64,000 nt of DNA, taken from contig CM062217.1 in NCBI GenBank assembly GCA_031216445.1, positions 24,855,001 to 24,919,000 on the forward strand. Direction: 5' to 3'. The position numbers and the translations under genes were made by a program. Of this stretch, positions 25,346 through 37,669 are shown piece by piece. The notes beneath the pieces are model-generated. The model was not told the DNA's origin, searched no databases, and saw only the letters and a list, made by a program, of their open reading frames with translations. Source of the DNA: Lateolabrax maculatus (Eukaryota; Chordata; Actinopteri; Acropomatiformes; Lateolabracidae). The stretch's first letter is position 1; the number at the start of each line of letters is the position of its first letter.

Positions 25346-27094
25346 ATGACTTCATCATATTGAACATGTTCCTGCTGACTGTGGTACATAAAAACAGGCT
25401 GGAGAACCATGTGAGTCTTTTTGATCACGTAGTCATGATGATAGAGAAATACTACATTGTGATTTGGTTCCACAAGAGAAGGAATCCATGCCAAACACGG
25501 GTGTTACTAACCACATTAACGATGGCTCCGTGAAGCAGCTAAATGCAATTCAGCCAGCACTCATTTTATGGTTGTGTTCTTTACACCTGGGAAACGCTGG
25601 CAAGCTGATGCAGTGTGTCTGCGTTTGCATGGTGCGCCCCCGTGTGGTAAAACCATGTCAATCAGAGCTCCAGTGTGCTCCACTGCAGTTCTCCACTCGC
25701 ACTGTCTGAAAGTTCACATTAGAGAATGTAGAAACACTGCACTTCTTTGCATAGAGGGGGCATCTTAAAACCTTTAATAAAACAAAACCAAAATACAAAT
25801 ATGGAACAAATTTCCTGTAGTACAAAGAGTTCACTAACACACGAGTCACTATTCACACAATGTAGCAGAGAGAACAACAAGTAGATTGCAGTTTTGATGT
25901 CGTTGCTACAGATGAAAGCTCTTCATCTTAATCTCAACATGGGCTTTAGAGAGATCCACACAGACAAATAGATATGTAAATAAACATCAACGGACCTGTT
26001 TCAGTTTGACAGTTCTGAAGTGTTACTTGAAATACATACATCATGTTGACATATTGTTTATTCTGTTGCAATAACAGTGAGGCAGTGTGGCATTTCCTAC
26101 AAGTCAATATCGCTGATACAGCATAACATCAACCGGCTCAAGTGTGATATCGCTCCCCAGCTGAGAGTCTAGAGAGGGTTCTGTCAGGTCCATTCAACAG
26201 ATCAAGCTACAGCCGGTGGGGAAAAGAAACAAAGAACAGACAAACGGGTATGTATGCCTTTATCTGACATCTAGCATATGGGGGTGAAATGTGAAGCCCT
26301 TTTGTTATGTTCGTCAGCCACAAATGATTCCGAAGTCCTAGCCCACGTCGGCCAATGTGTTTTACAAGAAAAAGCACAGATAAAGATCTGCACAGTGCTG
26401 CCAGGCTGCGTCTACGAGCACAAATCAGCACATAGGGCCCAACAAATGTAGCAGCTGATTTATTTGAGTCCTCAGTTGTACATCTAAAATGCAGTCAACA
26501 ACGTATTCTGAAGAGGAAAAAACACAAGAGGACACGCATTTCTTAAAAGGAAAAGTTGGGTATTTCTGCTGAGAGACAGGAACATGAGCTGCAACCTGCT
26601 GAGGTCAGACGCATCTTATCACGATCAGCCAAACAAACCAAAGCGTGCCTTCAAACAGTCTCAACAAAAACAGTATAACTTTTTTTTACCTTTAATAAAT
26701 AACCTATATATTATTTAGATATGTTATCTGTAACCTTCTCACACCAGCACACACTTCATCAAACTCTGTACCAAAATGATATCTCACGCTCATACACTGT
26801 ATATATTGATCATAAAATCATAAAAAAATAAAATGCTGGTCTACAATATGAACCAGTGTCTGATATATGTAGTTTTGTCCTACTGAAACATCTCATGCAC
26901 AGAGAAGTTTCAGTATTTGTTGAGAGGTTTAAAAACACGCTGGATGTGTTCAGATGAAGTTGCCAAAAGCCGGGTGTTAATGAGTCTGACCTCATTTAAT
27001 CCTTGATTACACTAAAGTAACGCTGTAACATTCACTAGTTTTATGTATATGAAGGGTAACATTCTTAGTCATCACATCAAAGCAGTTCAGTAAA

Positions 27095-27115
27095 GGGGGG
27101 GGGGGGGGGGGGGGG
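27095..27115. repeat. 21-bp poly-G tract
   Basis: Twenty-one consecutive G on the plus strand (poly-C in the traf2 sense), just outside AT-rich surroundings. Its length is error-prone in sequencing. Confidence 0.9.
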
Positions 27116-28319
27116 TCATAAAGGACAACAATACAAATCAAAAAAACACAGCACAAAATAAAAAGTTTCACATTTTGGTAGGTCACAGGAAAGCACATCC
27201 ACAACTCAGTAGGCTCATAAATAAGAAGAAGAAGAAAAAAAGTACAGGCACTTCTTTTTCTGTAAAAAGTAGGTCAGTTCAAAGCTGCAAGGAAAGCCAA
27301 AAATAGGAAAATATCACAATAACATCAACCATTTCCTCCTTTAATACCTCAGCTCTCCTTCCATCGTCTGCTGTGTGTCTAAGCACGGCCGAAGGCTACA
27401 CCCATATGGAAATATCACTCGGTGTCTTCACAAAGTTTTCGGCAACCCTGACGTTTTACTGCATTTGTTAATATTACAGCATCAAGGAAGTGATTTAAGC
27501 TTTAATATCCGCACACGGCTGGCAAATTCTAAAGTAATTTAGTAGGAGGTGTATCCATCACTCAGAATCTCTCTTGATGTGCCTCCAAATGAAATGGCCG
27601 GTTGTGATCACAGTAAGAAACACATCTGCAATTCATGCAGTGATTATCCAATATCACTTAAGCATGCTCTGGGAAACACGTGAAAAAATTGAGTGTTCGT
27701 GCAGAACACGCTTCACTTCTAAGATAACAAGAAACAAGATTAACAGACGAAATGTTTGCCATGTTGGAGGTGGTCCTTCATAAAGGAACAGTGCTCATAA
27801 CAAATACGTTTGGAGAACTACATTTAGTAAACGCCATACAATGTAAAAATAAAGAAAAGGAAATGAATACTTTGTGAAGACACTGCAGTGGACATATTTT
27901 TGATATACCTCTCATGTAGGTAAATATGTACAAAATCATTGCACAGATATATTCAATATTCTATTTTGGCCATTTCAATATTTGTACATATGCATATTAT
28001 TAAATATTATACATTTCTAAAATGAAACGGAATACATCCTTGTAAAATGGTCAAAGACACCGAAAATATGCAGACAACAAATACTGAAAAAAAGCCAAAG
28101 TTTAACATCAAAAGATATTCATTGGATCTATCAGAACTTGTATGCAAATATGTGTTTTATTTTTAATAAAATATGTCACATTTCCATTTGGGAAAATCAG
28201 CTTGACTACCATCGGTTCCCTGGACAAACAGCCCAGAAACTGTTGCAAGCTACAGTGCATCTTCCACAGATCCAACATGCAAACTAACACTGCAACTAAC
28301 AGCAAAGAAATGGAACAGT

Positions 28320-28328
<9 letters not shown>

Positions 28329-28380
<52 letters not shown>
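28329..28380. repeat. (CA)n microsatellite
   Basis: A CA run of 52 bp preceded by CGCGCG. It lies inside the probable traf2 3' UTR. Confidence 0.95.
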
Positions 28381-28382
<2 letters not shown>

Positions 28383-28913
28383 TGAGATACTGCACTCAGA
28401 ATTCATGGAATTCAAGCAATGTCCACCACCACAAATGATTACCACTGAACACAGGACTTGAGAGTTGGAGGCATAGATGTTAAGAAACAGTAAACGAGTT
28501 TAAAAGTCCAACCGCACTACAAACTGTGTGCAAAGCTGAGCGATCGATACTCTGAAGGCTACATGGGCGTCACACTGTTATTAGAACTCCACGTTTGTAA
28601 ATGCAAAGAACGCAATTAAAAAAAAAAATCAAAATCAAAAATCAAAAATTGTCAACCAAATCAAGCAGTACATGCAAAACAGTGAGCACAAGCGCCTAGA
28701 CCTGCTTGATCTATCGCTGTGTTTGTAGGCTGTTTAATCTACATAGCTACGGTGTCACTGGTCTAAGGCTCATTATTTTCAAATTTAAAATAAAATCTGG
28801 AAATGTATTGGTGTTTGAAATTTCAAACTTTAAACATACAAAAATACAATATAAAAACCCAGGTGAAAATCAGATAACAAAAATACTGTTTGCATCACAA
28901 GCACTTTTTTTTT

Positions 28914-29227
28914 TTTAAAGCTGCACTATCAATATTTTTATATTAACAATGGGCCAAATGACTCCAAATAATATGAAAGGTTTAACTCATAGTGACACAC
29001 CTACAGAGAATTCTATCCCAATTCTTCCATTTCCCAGAGCTCTGTGCGGCATTTTAGCATCTTTAAGCGAATTGTTTTGATTTTGCGACCTGCAATTTCA
29101 ATGTTTTGAACACGACTCCCAATGAATGCTAATGTTACTCTGCCTGTGCTGGATGTGTATATAAGTAACAGTTTGCTACCATGCTTTTTTAGCCAAATCA
29201 ATCAGAAGAGATTAATGCAGCTTTAAT
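28914..29227 (+). mobile_element. MITE-like element, family B, shorter copy
   Basis: It starts with AAAGCTGCACTATCAATATT after a T run and ends with TGCAGCTTTAAT (29216-29227). The body matches the 15.75-kb copy with internal deletions. Confidence 0.7.
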
Positions 29228-29717
29228 TATTTTGAGGGACTCCAGTTATGGTAGTTATGCTAGCTACTAGTTGAGGCCCATTTTTGTCAGGCCATTTTTT
29301 TGTTTAAAACTAAACATGACCAGCCTCATCTATGGTACAAGAAGCCATACGATGGAAGATTAGAGACAATGTCATCTTAGTTGTCTACCTATTTCACAAG
29401 CATAATATTCTACCTAGATCTTGGAATGCTTCTATGAGTTTAAATGCTGTTTGAGGGTCCTCTGCAGGGTGGGAAATTAACATCCTAATACTGGCATATA
29501 TTCTGTGTTCACTCCTCTGGTCACTTTGGTAGGTAATCAATGTTTTTGTCAAATAAAAAGTTTGTTTCCTGCTCTGGTCTTGCATATTGCCACCAACAAT
29601 CCACCCCAAAACCAAAAGAACTAGACGGACCCTAAAGAGAAATGCCAGTTACTGGTGATACAAAAACAGCTTAGTAGCAACAAAAGGCAGGGTTGGATTT
29701 ATGCCCTCATCATTCGC

Positions 29718-32700
29718 CTACAGCCCAGTGAGGTCTACAATGGCTTTGATGAAGATGGTGTCGTCGCGTATGTAGGAGTTTTTAGAGTCCAGCTTGGACA
29801 GCGGACAGAAGAGCGGGCAGCCACTGGCGATGTTCATATCGCTGACGGGCCTCTGGAAGGACGAGGAGGAGATGTCGGGCCGGAAGGCATCGATTATGTG
29901 CTCCCTGTTGTTCTGGTCGAGCAGCATTAGGGTGACCTGGGTACACATGTTAGGAGTCTAGCCTTACAAGGAAAAACTGGAGCTAACCCACTAATGCAGC
30001 GCCCATCGATAGCATGAGGTGCTAGTTATACTATGAGTAACATTGTATTCAAAATGAATAATGGAAAGGTCAATCAAATAAATTATAATGGTGCAACAAC
30101 CCACTAAAAAATTTAACAAAATATCAGAAAAAGACAACATGGTGCTTTTGGATTTAAAAGTTCTTTAAAAACAAAGCTAGACAAAATGAACAAGGGACTT
30201 GAACCGATTAACAAAAAACAAATAAAAAAAACAATTGTTTCCCAGTTACACTTATGTGCTTTCTTCTTGAGAGTTAGATGAGAACATAACAATTTCATTT
30301 CTTTGCATTAAAATTTGCCAATGGTTAGCCTAGCTTAGCATAGAGACTGTTAGCGGGGTAGAAACAGCCAGCTGTCTAAAGTTCAGAAACACACCAACCA
30401 ACATTGCTAAAGCGTCCTAATAAACATGGAGTTATAATGTCTTGTTTTTTTTTAACCCTTTCATGAACAGAAACTTGAACATGCGAAGAAATAGTTCCAG
30501 CTTGTACCTTCTCCTAAAGCCACAAATTGATATTTTTACATTTTTGTTTGTGTACAGGTTAAACAAACAAGATACAATGTGTTCATTAGTGAGATTTGGA
30601 GGTGCTGGTCTACATAATTCTTTTACTTTGGACAGAACCAGACCAACTGCTTCAGAAACGGCACTTACAGCATCTTTATCTTGCGGCTGGGGTTTAGTTA
30701 GGAGAGGGTTTGAATCCAGTGGATTGATCACTCAAAAGAGGGCATGGGTTAGTGAATACAGCGCAGTACAGAACTGTAATAAAGGTATGGAGCCGTTTCC
30801 ATCCACCCCTCCCTCACCTGCTTTGCTGGTTCAGGAGGAGGCAGATAAAAGAGAAATGAACAAATTAGGTGTAAGCCACATTCTTTGGAGACATAAACAA
30901 AGTTTTTGTCAACTACAACTAAAACTAAAAACTAAAATTTAAATACACACAAGTGCAGTTTTATATGATGGCTGGGGTTAGCTGGTGGCCACAGCCACAC
31001 AGACACAGAATTAGAAGTTAAAATGTATATTTCATTTCACTGCGTCTTTAACACACAGATATGAAATTGGTATTGATCCTCTCATCCCACTCTCAGAAAT
31101 AAAGCAAATAAGCAAAAATGCTGAACCACTCCTTTGACTTACTTATTTCATAATATGGACAGTGTATTAAACTAAATTGAATAATAAACTATATGTATGT
31201 ATTAAGTTTAGAAATAGGTTTGTTTTGTTCAAAATAATTACCATTGTACTGTAGTGTATTTTTGATTAGAATGAGTGTTACCTTCTGATTAAAAGGCCAC
31301 TTGAGGAGTGCATCACTGTGTCCTCTCATCACCACAAAGAACAGAGATAAGTGGGTGCCCCGGCCCGTCCCGTCCCCATTCAGGTAGATCCGCAGGCACA
31401 TCTTGTAGCCATATTTACTGGTATAAAAGGCTGTAAAAAATAATAATACACCAACAATTATGTATTTTATTCACTGCAATACGTGGAAATCATTAATCAG
31501 ACAGATGTCTCACCATTGTCAGAATTATTACTCAGATTTGTAATGAAAATACACAGCGCTATGTGATATTTAGTTTGTTTGTTTTTGTCTATAGAGATCT
31601 GTGGGGGGAGTGGGGAGGGGAAGGTCATAGTGTTCGCCATGGGGGGAGGGATGGGAGAAGGCAGGCAGCTAAGTAGGATACAATGTACACTTCAAACAAA
31701 GAACTGGAAGACAAAATCATAACAACAATGTAAAAACATGAAATACTAACTGCATTCCTGTATACTGCCTGCAAATAAAATAAAACTAATAAAAAATTGA
31801 TTACAAAAAAAAAGATTTGAAGATGATTACTCAGATGTTAGTCATCATATGAAGTTATTACCAGGAGAGAACATAGCAGGGGCACGGCCCGCCACGGCGT
31901 CCTGCCTCTTCTTGGTGAAATCCGAGATCTTCCAGACAAAGATGCCGTCATATGTGGCTGCAGACATCTCCCTCATTTTCCCATCCATCTCCACGATGGA
32001 CAGATCCCTCAGACTCACTGTCCTCTCCAGCTGACGAACCTGCAGCACAGCAACACACGAACAAGATGCTTAACAAGCGTTGAGTCTTCACTGAGACCAA
32101 AACTGATAAGCAGAGGGCTGCAATGTAATGTGACAGACGTGATGAGTGAACAACTCGTTGAGCTTTTAGCAATGATTCTATTGAGCTAAATATAGGTATG
32201 ATTGCAGTAATTTAGTGTAGAGTAATCATTTACAAAACGTTTGCATTACAATGCACAAGATATTTTGAGAAAGTTTATATTATGCCCCTTTAAAGTAAAC
32301 CCAAGATGGAACTATAGGGGCAGTGTCACTGAACGTCACTGCGCCTCTGACTGACACAGGGATTAGTAGGTAAAGATGATTTTCATTTGTGGATGAAGTG
32401 ATCCTGTCAAATTCTCTTAATCTATGGTGCCTTGACAGACTACTGTAATTTTGCTTTGCAATTCTAGCTGGACTGCAGAGATCCTGTCATTCTGCACCTT
32501 GTTGTTGAGGATCTCAATCTTGTCCTGGTCCAGTCGGTGTTGGCGGTTGTAGGCCTCCATGGTGGTGCAGGAGCGCTCCATCTCACGGTTGAGGACGCAG
32601 ACGATGTTCTCGAATGTGCTCACTTTGAGCTCCAGCTCCTGGCAGCGCCGGCTCAGCTCAGCCACCTTGGCCTTCTCGCTCTGGAGCTGCAGCTCAAGGG

Positions 32701-34426
32701 CCGCGCCCATGGCGCTGGGCAGTGGGATGAAGGAGGTGGCCAGGGCCGGGGCGCATGCCCCCTGCACGGGAGCTGCACCAGCCCCACCTAGCTGGCTCAT
32801 CTTCAGCTCCAGGTCCCTGAGGGACTGGTGGAGCTCCTGCAGCTTGTGGCTGGCCACCTCTAGGCTCTGGGGCTGCAGGCTCTCCAGGCTCACCTTGATG
32901 CCCATGATGAAATGCAGGAGCAGATTGAGGTGTTCATATGAACACTGCCGCTCGTGATCATGGATCTTCTCTTTCTCCACCTTGGGTGTCAAAGAAAAAT
33001 TCAAGAAGAAGCACATTAGGAACACAAACAATAGTCCCCATCCTTTACATATTACAGAAATGAAATTTTAATGATGTGTGAAATTGTGCCACAGAAGAAG
33101 AAATTGTAAAAGCACACAGCAACAAAATAATGGAGCTAATAATGGATATATACACTATACAAAGTATTCATCCCTGCAATTTTTCATATTTTCTTATTTA
33201 ACCACATTAACAGAAAAAATGCTTTGACATCAAATTCATCTCCCAAATTGAGTCGCAAATGAACTTGGATGCAGGCATGGTACTGTACGTGCAATCCACG
33301 TCCACATCCCTTCATAAGCTTACCTTTTCATAAACATCGGCGTGCTGCCAGCACGTTTTCATGGTTTGTCCCGGCTGTTTTGCAGCTTCTTGTCTAATTT
33401 TCAGCGGGATTGGAGACGGTGAGACGTTACTGAATAATGCTAATAGTGCAGCAGGTCTGCAGCTCAATCAACCTCTGAAGAAGAGAGAGCTGTGGGCAGC
33501 CGAGGAAACTGTTTTACCGATCAGGAATGTGTGCGGTCCTGCAGATGCATGCAAGCTGTTCAGTACTACAATAAAACAATAATTAGTTAAGTTTGGTTTT
33601 TATTCTTTGCCAAAACATTTATTGCATTTTGTCATAGTTCTCATTTTCAAAACTTTATATTTAGTTTTAGTCTTGTTTACCGTTGTAGGAAAAAAGGTCT
33701 CCAACAAATATTTTTCATCATAGCTTTTGTTGATAAAATGAACACTGCTTCTGCCATGCAAGCCAAAGGTGGAATAATCATAAATACAGTCCCTCCAGGG
33801 CCTACCGCAGCATCCCCACAGCATGTTGCTGCCACTGCCACGCTTCATGCTGTGGGGATTCTGTGGGGATGCTGCGGTAGGCCCTGGAGAAAGGTCAAGT
33901 GATCCTGCAGGACAACCTGCTGCAAGGGACCAGATTAATATTTCAGCATCACACCATTGCCAAGCATAAAGCTAAAAGCTACAGGAGAAGGACGTCCTGG
34001 AGTGACCAAGTCAGAGTCCAGGTCTCAGACCAATCCAGAATTTGTGGCTGGACTTGAAAAACATCATTGGTCGAGTTGCATTGTGGGCAGTGTAGGCTCC
34101 AGATTTTTTTTTTTTTTTTTTACAGGGAAGAAGAAACCGCAGAATAAAAATGATGATATCTCTGGTTCTGCTGCATCTATTTTGATTTTGAGTCCGACAA
34201 TGTTATAGGAATGCAATGCTAAATCTGTAGGGCACTCTATTAAGGCCAAAGGTGCTTCTACTAAAGATTGGCATGAAGGGGCCAATACTGCAAACCCATT
34301 TATGTCTTCTATTTCTAGAAAAGTCTCCATTTTTCCCTCTTGATCAATCTCAAAAAGCCTAAACACACCCATTACAGCTGAAAAACTTCAAGTTAGGGGA
34401 ATACTTTATATAGGCATTGTGCATAA

Positions 34427-34480
<54 letters not shown>

Positions 34481-37400
34481 ACAGACACACAAACGGTTAA
34501 TACTCAAAAACACAGGATTCATTTACAGGCATGTGCCAACAAACTCTGTAATAACTGTTGAATAATGAAATACCATGGCAAATTAAGGAAATATTCTAAT
34601 TCTAGCAATATTATTAGTTAATGTACTTGGGTAAAAAAATCATGTTATTTGCAAATTCGAGTTGTCTTTCTATCCACTAGTGGGAGCTTTTGTTGAAGTT
34701 ATTGCCAAGTGATCACATGATCCAGTAGTCATTACATGAGCCAGTGTTACACATGTAGCAAATTATGACAAAAATGTCTACTTACAGACGTATCGCAGCC
34801 AACAACATGAAATCTGCATGGTGCTTTAAATTTACTGCAGAACTTAATATGGTCCACATACTGCAAAACAAAAAAAAAACAAAAAAAATGAAAGAAGCTT
34901 ATGATCTGCAGAATATGTTGTAGAATCTGAACCCTCGCTAAATGGTAAATGAGATCAATACAGAATTATGAAAAATCACTTGAAAATAAATATTTGGGAT
35001 ACCTTTTCTCTTGGAATCTTTTTCTTTGCGCAACCTTCGCAAATCATCGGGTACTTTGGACAGATTTCATCATGAGCCTAAAAAAAAAAAAAAGTCAGTT
35101 GAGTTAGTTCACTATAAAAGAGGTATCTCATTCTTGGGGTAGTTGGCTATATTCAGCCTCCTTTACTTTTCCTGCATTTTTGGCACTGTAATGGATATTT
35201 TAAGACATCAGAGGCAGCTTTCTTTTTATTAGAACACATTTTAAAATATATCTGTTGAAGCACAAGGTTTGCTACAAGGTTTTGCTGTTAAAAATCACAG
35301 AATAACAATCTGATCGTAAGTGTCTATATTCCTGGACTAAATAGGCCTGCAAGCATCATGTTACAATATTACAATACAACATATCCCTGGAACAACAACT
35401 CCCTAAATAAAGTCATGTAGTGGCACAATACTTGAACAGGGTTGATTATAATGATACAGAGTCTGACCTTGATGTTCTTTAACAGGAAGGGTTCTTTGCA
35501 GTATTTGCAGTTGAGCGTCCTCTCTGGACATTCTCTCTCGTTGTGGCGCTCCTGTTCGTTGGCTCTCATCAGCTCTTTACAGGAAGGACACAGGATGATC
35601 ATGAAGTCGCAGTTGCCCTCATGGCTGGCCTGTGGGTGACCAACACCAAATTTTCAACATTTCCTTTCAATTATTATTATTTTCAATTACTGTTTTGATG
35701 AACTTGGGTGTACCTTTGACTTGATGATGCCATTGACTGTAAATGGCAGCCAGGTGGTGTGTGTACATGTAAGGACGTATCTGACACTTGGGTTAAACTT
35801 GCCTTGCAAAAGACCACGTGTGGTGGAAACGTCATCGATACAATAAAGTCGTGCTGGTTCGTGACACAATGTTAGTCCATGATTTACTTATACTGTTGAA
35901 CATTTTTATATTGTATATATGTTCAATGTTCAAGTCATCACATTAACAAACAACAAGGTGATGACGTAAAATACAAATTTCACATATAAAAAAAAGGTAT
36001 TTAAGATAACTTAGAAGTTTAAAAGAATAAGTTATAAACGTGAATATAGAAGAAGAAGAAGAAATTATACATTGGGAGATGTGGCATCAAATTTACAGTT
36101 ATTTATGTAGAATTTCCCTAGTAAAATAAAATTTACTCTATTGTCTAGTTATCCAAGTTTCATAATACGGTGAAATAATACATGTTGCATCATTTCCCTT
36201 GAATACCTCTTGTAGGCAATCCAAATCAATCCAGAGCAAGAATGGCGGAGTCCTCCACTGCCAAAATAACTACTATATACAGAGATAATTACTGGATGTA
36301 AATACACTGAATGGCTATTGCAAAACTTTTAAAGGATTTACAACTTTAACATATTGAAAATCCTAATCTGGTGTACCTGATGATGTGAATTTATATCAAA
36401 ATGTGATCAATGGGATAGGACAAAGGCACAAACACACACCACTCCACAGTCCCAGTGAGGGGCTGGTAGAGCAAACTAACACTCTGGCCACGGCCAAATT
36501 TAAATGGACATTTGACTGGGCGCGAGTGTTCATTTCCCAGCCTGCTTTGCATTTGTGTGCACCTCAAATTCTTTGATAGTTCCCGTCCATGAGCACCCTT
36601 CATTGGGACAGACGGCTGCCAAGGCCTCCACTTCTCTCCGAGCTGCATTGTCAGGGAAAGCCTGCATGGAGAAGCAGAGGTTGTTGTCAGTTGCGGCCTG
36701 GTTTGTGTCTTCAGTTACAGTCTGAAGGGTAGTGTTACAAACACACTGCATCAGTTTACAGTGGATCAGGATACCTTGAGCTCATTTTTCTCCCCTGACT
36801 CTAATTTCTTCAGCACATATGGTCATTCTAGGGACACATGACTATTGTTGCTCCATCTATTGTCTAGGCTGCCAAGAGTTTTAGAGCAGCCACAAATTTT
36901 TTGTTGTGCTGGCTCTAAACGCCAGCACTTTGGATCTGAAAGCAAACAATCACTATGAGGTTACAGTGCTGACTCTCATGATTATTTTGAGGGTTTTTAA
37001 AGCCAGAAAAATGTTGGCTCTCATCACCTGCAACCCAAAAATACCAAACAAGGCCGAACTCTACTCCTAAGACAAACTCTTCATAATGTTAACCAACCTG
37101 GTAACTTAATTATCTATTAATGCTAATTCTGTATTTAATGTAACTGTGAGAATGTCTAAAAAACAGGCAATGTAGGGTAAAAAAAATAGTACTTACACCA
37201 CCTTGCTTGAGAATGGAGGTGGGTTCTTCAAACAAGTCTTCCTTGATACAAGCATTGCATTCCTGTGGTCCAGAACTTGAAGGGAGATAAAACAGATATT
37301 AATATTAGTATAGGTACTCCGCCATCTACCATGTGTCAGACAATATAAATACTTATATCATTTTACTATACTATATTACCATCACTGCCAGCCAAATGGT

Positions 37401-37637
37401 GTTAATATAATCTCAACTCAAGGTTTTGTCTGAGCTTTCAACTGTGCCAAATGAACGTCAGACCAAAACCGCTCACAGCTCCATTTGCTGATGAAGACCT
37501 TGAGGTGCGGTTGAAGATCGATTGACACAGGTAAGTGGACCTTGATTAGTCAGTTGAATATGTAAATTTCAGCTTTGAGAAAAATGTGATTAATTAACCG
37601 ATTAATCAAGAAAAATATCACCAGTTTAATCTACAAT

Positions 37638-37669
<32 letters not shown>

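Larger units (their letters stand above)
25755..29717 (-). other. traf2: Probable long traf2 3' UTR / downstream region
   Basis: From the traf2 stop downwards I find no AATAAA until TTTATT at 28156-28161 (plus-strand reading) and an ATTAAA at 25778-25773. The DNA is AT-rich and without coding potential. It contains a family-B MITE (28.9-29.2 kb), a CA tract, a poly-G tract and many short A/T runs. Either signal could end the transcript. Confidence 0.35.

Noticed and set aside
30700..30720. B-box-like GGTTTGAATCC hinting at a tRNA or SINE promoter
   Set aside because: There is no A box at the right spacing and no cloverleaf can be drawn around it.
30442..30942. 166-codon plus-strand open frame
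   Set aside because: It lies within a dispersed repeat in traf2 intron 9 and has no domain, no splice support and no codon-use signal.
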